DNA of 64,000 nucleotides from Proteles cristata cristata (taxonomy: Eukaryota; Chordata; Mammalia; Carnivora; Hyaenidae). Positions 37,001-49,000 of the stretch are shown in pieces; positions within the stretch are counted from its first letter, which is position 1, and every line of letters begins with the position of its first letter. Below the pieces are notes generated by a model that saw only the letters and a program-made list of their open reading frames with translations, made no database searches and was not told where the DNA came from. Location of the stretch: NCBI GenBank assembly GCA_017311185.1, contig JAESUZ010002383.1:1798001-1862000 (forward strand). Direction: 5' to 3'. Position numbers and translations under genes: made by a program.

Positions 37001-40000
37001 ACATGAAGCAAAGAAAATGAAAACACAACATCAAAATCTTTGGGATGCAGGGGTGGCACAGTCAGTTAAGGGTCCAACTTTGGCTCAGGTCATGATCTCA
37101 TGATTTGTGAGTTTGAGCTCTGCATTGGGCTCTGTGCTGACAGCTCAGAGCCTTGAGCCTGCTTCTGATTCTGTGTCTCCCTCTCTTTCTGACTTTCCCC
37201 CACTTGCACTCTTTCTCTCTCTCAAAAATAAATAAACATTAAAATTTTTAAAAAAATCTTTGGGATGCAGCAAAACTGTCCTAAGATGGAAGTATATAGT
37301 TATACAAGCCTACCTGAAGAGGCAACAAAAATCTCAAATAAACTACCTAAACTTACACCTAGACGGGCTAGTAAAAGAACAAAAAATGAAGCCTAAGGCC
37401 AGCAAAAGGAAGGAAATCATACAGATTAGAGCAGAAACAAATGAAGTAGAAACCTAAAAAAAGCTACAGAACAAGTCAATGAAACCAGGAGCTGGTTCTT
37501 TGAAAAAAATCAGTAAAATCAGTAAACTTCTAATTAGACTTATCAAAAAGAGAAGAGAAAGGACCAAATAAATAAAAATCACAAATGTGAAATAACAACC
37601 AACACCACAGAAATACAGTTATGAAAGAATATTATGGAAAACTATATGCCAACAAACTAGACAACTTAGAAGAAATGGATAAATTCCTAAAAACATATAA
37701 CCTACCAAAACTGAAACAGGAAGAAATAGAAAATTTGAGCAGACTGATAACCAGCAGAGAAATGAAATCAATAATCAAGACTCCTAAAAAACAAAAGTCC
37801 ATGGCTAGATGGCTTCAAAAGTGAATCCTACCAAACATTTAAAGAAGAGTTAATGCCTATTCTTAAACTATTCCAAAAAATAGAAAACAAAGAAAAAGTT
37901 CCAAATTCATCTTATAAGGCCAGCATTACGCTGATACCAAACACAAATAAAGATTCCACTAAAAAAGAGAACTATAAGTCAGTATCTCTGATGAACATGG
38001 ATGCAAAAATTCTCAATAAAATATACAGCAAACCGAATCCAATAATACATTGAAAAAATTATGCACCCCAATTAAGTGGGATTTATTCCTGGTTGCAAGG
38101 GTGGTTCAATATTCACAAATCAATCAGTGTGATACATCACATTAATAAGAGGAAGGATAAGAACTATATGATCATTTCAATAGATGCAGAAAAAGCATTC
38201 AACAAAGTACAATTCCCATTCATGATAAAACCTCACAGTCAACAAAGTACGTTTAGAGGCAACACACCCCAATACAATAAAAGCCGTATATGAAGAACCC
38301 ACACTAACATCATCCTCAGTGGGGAAAAACAGAACTCTTCCTCTTTGTCAGAAACAGGACAGGAATGTTCACTCTCACCACTTTTATTCAACATAGTACT
38401 GTAAGTCAATGCAATCAAACAACACAAAGAAATAAAAGGGATCCAAATTGGCAAGGAAGATACAAAACTTTCACTATTTGCAGATGACATGATACTCTAT
38501 ATAAAGAATACAAAACTTTACAAAATATTGCTAGAACTGATACATGAATTCAGTAAAGTAGCAGGATATAAAATCAATGTATAGAAATCTGTTGCATTTC
38601 TATACACCAATAATGAAGTAGCAGGAAGAGAAATTAAGGAATCAGTCTTCTTTACAATTGCACCAAAAACAATAACATATCTAGGAATAAACCTAATCGA
38701 AGAGGTGAAAGACCTGTATTCTGAAAGCTATGAAAAAATGATGAAAGAAATTGAAGATGACACAAAGAAATGTGAAGACATTCAGTGCTCATGGGTTGGA
38801 AGAACAAATATTGTTAAAATGTCTATACTACCCAAAACAAAGTACACATTTAATGCAATTCCTATAAAAATACCAATAACATTTTTCACAGAACTAGAAT
38901 GAACCATCCTAAAGTTTGTATGGGACCACAAAAGACACTAAATAGCCAAATTAACCTCAGAAAAGCAAAGCAAAGCTGGGGGCTTCAGAATATCAGACTT
39001 CAAGTTATATTACAAAGCTGTAGTGATCAGAGCAATGTGGTACTGGCACAAAAATAGACACAAGATCACTGGAACAGAATAGAAAACCCAGAAATGAATC
39101 CACAATTATATGGTCAGTTAAAAAGCAGGAAAGAATATCCAGTGGGAAAAAGACAATCTGTTCAACAGATGGTGTTAGGAAAACTGGACAGCAACATGCA
39201 AAAGAATGAAACTACACCACTTTCTTAAATCATACACAAAAATCAATTAAAAATGGATGAAAGATGTAAATGTGAGACCTGAAACCACCAAAATCCTAGA
39301 AGAGAGTACAGGCAGTAACGTCTTTGACATGGGCTATAACACCACTTTTCTAGATATATTCCCAGAGGCAAGGGAAACAGAAGCAAAAATAAACTATTGG
39401 GACTGCATCAGAATAAAAATTTTCTGCACAGTGAAGGAAACAATCGACAAAACTCAAAGGCAACCTCCAGAATGAGAGAAGATATTTGCAAATGATCTAT
39501 TCGTTAAAGGCTTATTATCTGAAATATATAAGGAACTTATAAAACTAAACACCTCAAAAATGAATAATCCAATTAAAAAATAGGCAGAAGATATGAAGAG
39601 ACATTTTTCCAAAGAAGACATAAAGATGACTAACAGACACAAGAAAGGATGCTCAACATCACTCCTCATCAGGGAAATACAAATCAAGACTACAATAAGA
39701 TATCACCTCACACCTGTCAGAGATTATTTAATTTAGGTCCTCCACTTAGCACAGTGTTTTAGGAATAGTAGGAACTCAAATAGTGTTGGTATATATATAT
39801 ATTGGTGCCTACTTTCCTACCTCTTAACCTCCAAGACAGCCAGTTTCAGTATTTAACTTTGCATCTTCTGATAATTGCCTTCATTCTTCTGTATTAGCTT
39901 ATTCTATTCTCAATTTATTAGCTTTAGAGAATATTTACTGACTTCCTTTCATGATCTTTGAGAATTGCTTTGTTACCCCAACTTCTCCCCTCCATTTTCC

Positions 40001-43000
40001 CAGTAGAATTAGAATTTTCACTTAAACCAGTACATCGTATTTAAACTATTACGACTGTAAATATTGTTCACTGATGAGTCAAGTAATTCACAATGATTAC
40101 CTACCCTCATATGGGTGTTTTTTTCTTGGAGTAAATTATTTCCTTTTCTTTCATTTGCTTAATTTTCTATTTACATACTGTTTGTTCCTAATACATTAAC
40201 AGACCTGTTGAATGCCTGGTAATCATTGTTTCAAACTCATAAGCCCATGAAATAATCTATGAGTTCCAGTTTGCTTTCCTGGAGACCTCCCTTTCACAGC
40301 ATTCTGTCCTTGTGTTCTAATGTGGACAGGTTTCTCTCTTGACTGTCATGCTAGGACTTTCCTTAGCATTTTAGTTTGGGGATTGTGTTTGAGACATTTT
40401 GCTAATGTGAATATAACTAGAATGAAGAAGCATTAATATTTTAGAGAGGATACAAATTATTAATATATGCAGCTTCCATGTCCTGGATTCACCAGCCAGC
40501 GAGGTCACATAAAATGAGGTCGCATTTGCTTTTGATGCCCAAGCTATAATGGCTCAAGCCTTCACAGTTTGAATGCAAGGTCTGCACACCACTAACTGCA
40601 AAGTGCCCTCTGAGTTTTTCTGGAGATCTCTAAAAGAACTATGCTCACGTGTGCTCGCTAGTCCATCTGCTGGTTACCACAAGGCATTTGCCATGTTCTT
40701 TTGCTCTGATTCCTCGGCAGTATGTTTCGCCCTGAATGTTGTTTGAAGGTGCGAATAGTATCCCTCATAAAATGGATGTTGTATTTGTCAGGGGCATTTT
40801 CTCCTGATGTTACTATTTCTGAGAATACAAGGGGTATTAGATTTGATGGGAGGTCATTAGAATGACTCTTTTCCCAAATCCACTCCACTTCTCCACACCC
40901 CCTCCTCTACTGCTCACAGTCCAGAACTCAGTCTGTTCTAGTTTCTCCTTTTTGTAATTTCCTCCCCATCACCCCTCTGTCCAAACCAATGATCATCAAC
41001 ATTCACAATCCATTCAGCACTAATTTTGGCAGGAACAACATAAAAGCTAGAAGGCTCAGAAGCACAGCTCAACTATATAATTTATTACCAAACCAGAATG
41101 TTTAACATTTATAGTCTAGTGAGTTTCTTAAGCCACAGAAACAGTGAGCTTTAAAGTAGGATGAAGTCCCCATTCTAGAGACAGAGAACTTGCAACTTTG
41201 AAATGATGGACCTCTTTTTCTGCTAGGCAAGATTTTAAATACCTTAGCATCTACTCTCCATCCAAGTGCCATATTGCAAATCTTTAAATATGCCCATATT
41301 TTTAAAGAAAAACTTATTTTTTTTTCCTGAGGAGAATTTGGAAACTGTCTATAGATATTTAGAAATAATTTTGAATTGAAATAGTAAATTTTTCAGACTT
41401 TTCTCTAATTCAAACTGGACTTTGCCCTAAAAATCATGTAACTTGATGACTTAGCATTTTCTTTTTTTTCTTGAATAGTTTATTGTCAAGTTGGTTTCCA
41501 TATAACACCCAGTACTCATCCCCACAAGTGCCCTCCTCCATGCCCATCACCCCCTCCTTCCCCTCCCACTCCCATCAGCCCTCAGTTTGTTCTCAGCATT
41601 CAAGAGTCTCTTATGGTTTGCCTCCTTCCCTCTCCCCAACTGTTTTTCCCCTTCTTCTCCCCCATGGTCCTCCATTAAGTTTCTCCTAATCCTCCTATAA
41701 GTGGAAGCATATGATATCTGTCTTTCTTTGCCTGACTTATTTCACTCAGCATAACACCCTCAAGTTCCATCCATGTTGCTACACATGACCAGATTTCATT
41801 CTTTCTCATTGCCATATAGTATTCCATTATATAGATAAACCACATCTTCTTGATCCATTCGTCAGTTGATGGACATTGAGGCTCTTTCCATGTTTTGGCT
41901 ATTGTTGAGGGTGCTGCTATGAACATTGTGGTACATGTGCCCCTATGCATCAGCACTCCTGTATCCCTTGGGTAATGAATTAGCATTTTCAAAAATACTT
42001 AAAAGTGGAAATGCCACCAACAGGGAGATATGCAGATGACAACAAAAGACAGATGTGTTCTTGTGAAGCTTAGAGAAGCTTTTTGGCCAAATAAGAGAAG
42101 TGTTTTAAAAATGAAGGTCATGTTATTCCAGAAAGAAATTTCAGGCGGTACACAGACCCTTCACCATCTTCCCCTGCCTCCCTGGAAAGGGTCATTTCCT
42201 TCTTCTTTAATGTTCCAATTTTCATTTAGTGGATGAGGACAGTTGGGTTTATAATTTACCAAATCAGTAAGAGGTAGAGCCTAGAATTGACCCAGGTCAA
42301 TTCGACTTCAAAACTTGTAGCTGTTTCCTGCTTACCATATTGCGACATGTCATTTTGGATGGGTATAGAGATGACCCTAAGGAGCAGGAGCTGATCTAAG
42401 GGAACTACCCAGCTTGTGAAAATTATTTGGGATTTCTCTGGCATATATAATGATTCCCTGGTGAAACACACTCTATGTTGAAGGAGGTTCTGGAGAGGAT
42501 CTTGTGTGCAAGTAAATTTAATTCCAAACATCACTGTCCCTCCCCTTTCTTCTAATGCCTTTTCTTCTATCCTTTTTTAGAGAGAGGCCAAGTAACTAGT
42601 TGCTGATCCTATACTCTGCTCCCATAAGCCATCCACATGGCAGACCTGACTTACCTTTCCTATGATATCTGTTAACAGTTTGAGTGCCAGAGGGTCGTGA
42701 ACCAAGGAGTCTGTGTAAAAAGATCCAAGGTATTTCTTTGGGTTGGTTGGATTGTCCTGGGCACACAGATCTGGGCGCATGTTGAATCCATGGGAAATTC
42801 TTCCTACTGTGAAAGGGAAGGCACCACCTGCGAGTAAAACCCATTAGTGAGGGGTTAGTGTCAATTGGAAAGGATATTTTTCAACCGTCATATTGTATGC
42901 AAAGAGAAGTTACTGTAGTCTATTATTTACAAAGAATCTATGGGGACCCAAATGCTGGGAGATGACCCAAAACAAATGATATGAACTCATCTATGAATTC

Positions 43001-46000
43001 ATGTTTGAGGAATTTATTCTAAAGAAAGAAGACCAGTGTGTAAAGATATGTGGTCAAGGTTTTCAAATGTAGCATGCTTAAAATAGCAAAATACAGAGAC
43101 AACCTATCAGCTGGGAAATGTCCAAATAATGATGGCCTATCCATAAAATGTATTGCCCTGTATGCAACCATCAAAAGTGGTGGTTGTGGGGGTATGTGTG
43201 TGTGTGTGCCCAAGAGTCACAAACTCCAGTTCCTACAAGGACCAAGCAGGAAATGTAAATGACTGAAATAGGCCAATTTGTAAATAATAGTGAATGGTAG
43301 GGGCTATTGCAAACTGGAGAGCCTGTAGTCTGACGAGGGGATTTAAACAAAATAAAAACTATGCCAACGAAACTAACTTGACCAACTACAAAAATGGAAT
43401 TTAGTCCCCAAACCATCATATATTTTATGACTAGAATGATAGTTGCAAGCGTGTTATGGGTGGCACTATGTCCCTCAAATTAATATGTTGAAGCCCTAAC
43501 CCCCAATATAACTGTATTTGGACACAGGCCATTTAAGGAGGTAATTAAGGTTAAATGAAGTCATAAGGTTTAATAAGTTTAATCTGATAGGATTAGTGTT
43601 CTTGTTAGAAGAGGAAGAGACCCCAGAAATCTTTGTCTCTCTGTGCATGCACAGAGGAAAGGCCATGTGAGGACATGGTGAGAAAGTAGCCTCGTGTCAT
43701 CCCGGAAGACAGGTCTCACCAGAAACCAAACCTGCTGGCTCTTTGATTTTGGACTTCTAGCCTCCAGGACTGTGAGTAAATAAGGTCCTGTTGTTTAAGC
43801 CACCAAGTCAGTGGTATTTTGTTATGGTAGTTCGAGCTGAGTAATACAGATAGGGTCTTACCTCCATGTGCAAAACACACTTTGAGTTTAGGAAATTTCT
43901 CAAACACTCCTCCCATGATCATGGAGCAGATGGCCATGGTGGTCTCTGCTGGCATTCCTAAAAGAGGAAACAGTCATAGGACACAGGGCTTGTCATCTCA
44001 AGCGAGAAGCTCGGTGATGCTAGTGGTTGGGGAATGGCAGCTTGCTGTGGTTGTGACAAACATGAGGTCCTGCTGCCTCAGCATGGCTTGGTTGTGGACA
44101 AGCATTTACTTTGGCAAGCAGACCATCTGAAGCTTCCTGTGTGCCACTTGCAGGGGGAGTTATTTAATGGCCAACACAGTCAAGGAGCCAGAAGACCCAG
44201 TTTTTGTCCTGATTCCTCCAGCTTCACTTTCGGATGTGGTAGGGCAAGCAGAGTAAATGAGTCTGGGTTGAACCCTAACCCTTCCAATCTTCTGCTTCCT
44301 GGCCTTTCCCCCCCTTTTTTTCTAAGGTTTATTTATTTATTAATTTTGTGGGAGAGGGGCAGAGAGAGAAGGAAAGCTTGCAGAGTCTGATGCAGGGCTT
44401 GATTTCACAAACTTGAGATCATCTCCTGAGCTGAGATCAAGAGTGAGATGCTCAACCGACTGAGCCGCCCAGGTGTCCCTACAGAATTTCTTTTTATTTT
44501 ATTTTATTTTATTTTATTTTATTTTATTTTATTTTATTTTATTTATTTTATTTTATTTTTTGTATTATTTTTATTTATTTATTTATTTTTAATGTAGTTT
44601 ATTGTCAAGTTGGTTTCCGTATAACACCCAGTGCTGCTTCCTGGCCTTTGACAAATTATTTAACATCCTCCGACTTGTGCTTCTTCACCTATAAAATGGG
44701 GACACTGTTGCCCATGTTGCAAGACTATTTGGAACCTTGCAAATGATGATGTCGGGAAAGTTTCCAGCCAGAGCTTCACATGAGAAGTGCACAACAATTA
44801 TTAGTTGCTTCTCTGTGCTTCAGTTTCTTCATATGTAGAATGGGTTTGTTCTTGCTCCTTAGTGCTCGATAAATATTAACTAAAACTATAATTCCTGCCA
44901 AATCTTTGCTGCTTCTTAGAGATGAGATTGAAAATAACTGGATTAAAATGAATTATTTCAAGCACTTTGTGCTCCTAGAAGAAGTAGCTTTTCCGTGCTG
45001 ACAGCTTTATCTCCACAGTTAGTCTGGTTTACATTTCCAGGCAACTGCTATTCAGACTGTGACTTAAAAAAATCTCTGGGAGATCCACATGCAAATCTGT
45101 ACCTTCTGGGGAAAACTGACTCTCTGGCCGCCAAATGGGGCTTTACTAGATGCTCATCCTGCTCCAAGCGTCTCATTGCTCTATGGACAGAGACGTCTCT
45201 GGCTTCCCGACCTTCTGGGAATTCTGGAAGCACAATGGATTCATGTCCACAAGGGAGGAGTTTGTGGGCAGAGCTTCCTGAAGCTGGGGGATGGAGATGG
45301 ACAGCATCACTTCCTTTTGGTCCTGTAATTCTGCTTTCCATGAATTACTTGGACCATAATTGCATAATCCATTCTCCATACAGGAGCCAAAGTGGAATAT
45401 TTTCAGCGTCCGTTGCATCTTGGCCCTTCCCTACTGGCAATTCTTTAATCTGCTAATGACCACTTCTCCATCCACAATAGAATTCTGAAATTAGCCTGTT
45501 TGTTTATTTATGGTCTATACATTTGCTTGTCAGCTCTTTCCTCTAACCAGAACACAGGCTTTAGGAGGGCAGAGGTTTTGTCCATGTCAGTATCCATAGT
45601 GCCAGGTACAGGGCCCATCATGCTAGAGAGGATCAACATTTATTTGTTGCATAAATGAATGATGAAATGTCTCATTATGTATATGTTCTCTCTGTTTTTC
45701 ATGTGGGAGGTTGTAATGTAAATAAGTTTGTGGGACTTGTCAAAGTGTTATGTTGCATTAGGATAAGATTTTTTTTGGAGCTGGACAGCATTGGTGCCCC
45801 TTAGGTTATCTCTTCTTGCTTATTGTTGCTTGAGAATTTGGTGGGGGATGGGTAGGAAGCTGCCTTACTAGATACATTGGTCTCCAGAAAAAAAAATCAC
45901 AGAGACATAAAATGTCAGAGCAGAAAGATAATCCAGACCAGCTTCTCCCATTTTAACATGAGAAATGAGCCTAAGAAGGTAAAATGATTTGCCACATGTT

Positions 46001-49000
46001 ATACAGAGACATAGAGACTGGCTGGAACTGAAATTCAGTTTTCTTACTTTCAATATATTTCTTCATTTAATTTTTTGTGGTGATTCCTTTATAATTACTT
46101 GTACTAATTGGGCTGAGGGGAGAATGGATAATGGCCTCCCTAAAGAAAATCCAGGGTTGTTCATCTGGGAACCCCACTATTCATTGGGTTTATAGATGAG
46201 CTGCACTTTTTACTTGTGGCCACAGTCACACCTGTCTCCATTTCTTGTTATCAGAGATAATAAGAAGAAATTGGATAGGCCAAGTAGAGGTCTCTCCTTT
46301 TTCCCTCTCCTTTGCTTCTCATGTAGAACTGTGAATGAATAGTGCAGGAACAAAGAGCAGAAGAGAGGCGCAGATAACAGGAAAATTAAAAGCCTGGGTC
46401 ATCTACGATCTAGGGCCTCAGATCCTTCGGTGTTCAAAATTGACCTTGTACTTGTAACTCCAGGGTTCTCATTTGTAAGAGCTGATGCTATTATTGGCTC
46501 CTTAAAAAAATCTATTAGATAGGCATGGTTACTTATTTTGGGGACCTTTTTGGGAGTCTGTGTAGTGAGGTAGCTTTGAAGTCAGACAGAGTTGGGGCGC
46601 CTGGGTGGTTTAGTCGGTTAAGTGTCTGACTTTCGCTTGGGTCATGATCTCATGGTTCGTGGGTTCGAGCCCCGTGTTGGGCTGTGTGCTGACTGCCAGC
46701 TCAGAGCCTGGAGCCTGTTTCAGTCTGTGACTCCCTCTCTCTCTGGCCCTCCCCTGCTCACGCTGTCTCTCTCTCTCTCTCTATCCTAGATATAAATAAA
46801 AAAAAAACATTAAAAAAAATGAAGTCAGACAGAGTTGTGTAAATTCCATTTTTGCTTATTAACTGTATGACTTGGACAACTTATCTAACCACTCCAAGAC
46901 TCAGTTTCTCTACCTGTAAAGTGGTTATTATGATGTTAACCTCAAAGAATTTTGTGTGGATCTGAGTAAAATTAAATAAGATAATATATATATATCACTT
47001 ATCTAAAAGCTCAGCAACTCACAATCCTGTTCATTATTCACACTACTCTTTTTGACATATTAGTGTTCCAGAGATAACTGGAAAAAAAACCCAAAGTCTT
47101 AATTCTCTTTTCCAGACTCTGAGCTGACACAGACCTACAAGCCAAGGGAGCCAGTATTTGGCCATTCGTCCGTCCATCTGCATGTCCCAGGGGTGGACAA
47201 ATAGGGAACAGTTCAGCTTTTCAGCTACCTTTAAAGAAGCAATGAGAGAGAGAGAGAAGGGGAGAGTTATTTGGGTGAACCAGCAAATATAGGGTACTAT
47301 TTTAGGAAAATTATTTTTCTCTGCGTCTATATTGATCTGAGTAAATAAGCTAAAATATTTTTAATTTTGTTTTTATTTATTTTTATTATTTTTTTAATCT
47401 ATTTTTTTAAATGTTTTATTTATTTCTAGGAGAGAGAGAGAGACAGTGTGAACAGGGGAGGGTCAGAGAGAGAGGGAGTCACAGACTGAAACAGGCTCCG
47501 GGCTCTGAGCTGGCTGTCAGCACAGAGCCCGATGCGGGGCCCGAATCCACGAATGGCGAGATCATGACCTAAGCGAAAGTCGGACGCTTAACCGACTAAG
47601 CCACCCAGGCGCCCCTTGTTTTTATTTATTTATTTGTTTTTGAGGGAGCGAGAGATAGAGCACGAGTGGGGAAGGGGCAGAGAGAGAGGGAGAGACAGAA
47701 TCTAAAGCAGGCTCCAGGCTCTGAGCTGTCAGTACAAAGCCTGACACGCAGCTCAAATCCGTGGACCGTGAGTTCATGACCAGAGCTGAAGTCGGAAACT
47801 CAACTGACTAAGCCACCCAGGTGCCCCAATAAGCTAAAATATTTTTGAAGTTGTTTCTTGATCTATATAAAAGAGTCATTGAGAAATTCTGCTCCTGCTT
47901 AGAAAATAAAAATGTCGCTTAAAATTAATAAGGGGGTTGGTGGATTTACCTTTGAGGTTGATGAATTTAGTATGTTGTTTGGCAAAAAAGTCACAGGAAG
48001 CATCCATCATTCAGCTGTTTTGGCTGAGAGCAAAATGCTTAGGGACTGATCCAACATCTCAAATGCAAGAGAAATTCCCCCTGCTGCTTCCTACTTATCC
48101 ATTCTTTTAGAAGGACTGTTCATATTGTATCCCTACAGTCAGGACTAGTGTGTTCCCCTGATTTCTCCTCACTTAGAAACCTGAGGATGTGGAAAGTGAA
48201 GAAGTGATGCACTGGTGGCCAGGGGCTCCTGACTGGGCTGGAGCAGGCTGGCCTGACCCAAGCCATCAGCCACTCAGAGCCTGACACCAGATGGGAATTT
48301 CTGGGGACCTTTGGATACTCACGAAGCCTTAGGAGCCCAGCTGAGTCCCTGAATAGTCTGTTGAGAATGAGTTGACTTTAGAAAGTCAAGCGCTCTCAGT
48401 GCCTCAGCTGGGCAGGTACTGAGATGACTGTCATGGGCAAACTTGTTCCAGGGCCTTCTTGGTAGTAGAAATCCTATCTGTATAGAATGATCTTTATGCA
48501 ACAAAATGTTTAATTTAAAAAAGTCCCCTGAATAGGCATTAAGTATGAGTACTTAACAAGGTTCAAAACAGATTTTCTGTAATGCATCTTTCCCAAATAT
48601 ATTGAGGTGCTGGAGTGATTCATCCTACTTTTACATATTAATATGTGGGTTAAATGGGCTGATGTAATGTGAGTTCTGGACTTCAGCATTTTTAAAATGA
48701 AAAGCATGGTGCCTGGGTGGCTGGGTTGGTTAAGTGTCCAACTCTTGATTTCTGCTCAGGTTGTAATCTCACAGTCATGAGACTGAGGTCTGTATCAGGC
48801 TCTGTGCTGACAGCGCAGCGCCTGCTTGGGATTCTCCCTCTTTCTCTCTCTCTCTCTCTCTTCCCCTCCTCTGTTCATGCAAGTGTTTTCTCTCTCTCAA
48901 AATAAATAAATAAACATGAAATAAATAAAAAAATAAAATGGGGAAGCAATTCTTGGACAATAAGGGATTCTGGAAGTAGCAGATAAAGAGTAGGTTGGAG

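Larger units (their letters stand above)
33350..39722 (+). repeat. Long older L1, nearly full length, antisense to ACMSD
   Basis: 5' UTR-like sequence (33350-34450), an ORF1 region rich in Glu/Lys codons (about 34600-35760), a linker, then broken ORF2 to 39722, where the 3' end is missing. Five SINE pieces interrupt it, so about 5.4 kb is L1 itself. It lies opposite to ACMSD and to the L1 at 25.8-29.7 kb. Confidence 0.82.
36360..39722 (+). pseudogene. Broken L1 ORF2 (endonuclease and reverse transcriptase)
   Basis: Frames at 37621-37824, 37853-38053, 38093-38293, 38705-38902 and 39257-39475 read ORF2 pieces. [14 protein letters not shown] near 38170-38210 holds the first catalytic Asp region, and LFADDMILY at 38473-38499 keeps the FADD motif. 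Stops and frameshifts separate them, and part of the endonuclease is lost near 36.7 kb. Not functional. Confidence 0.85.

Noticed and set aside
37621..38293. A functional reverse transcriptase
   Set aside because: Reading frames are split by stops and frameshifts; this is a decayed L1 ORF2.
40658..40888. A 76-codon minus-strand gene in intron 8
   Set aside because: No recognisable family, splice support or composition signal; likely chance.
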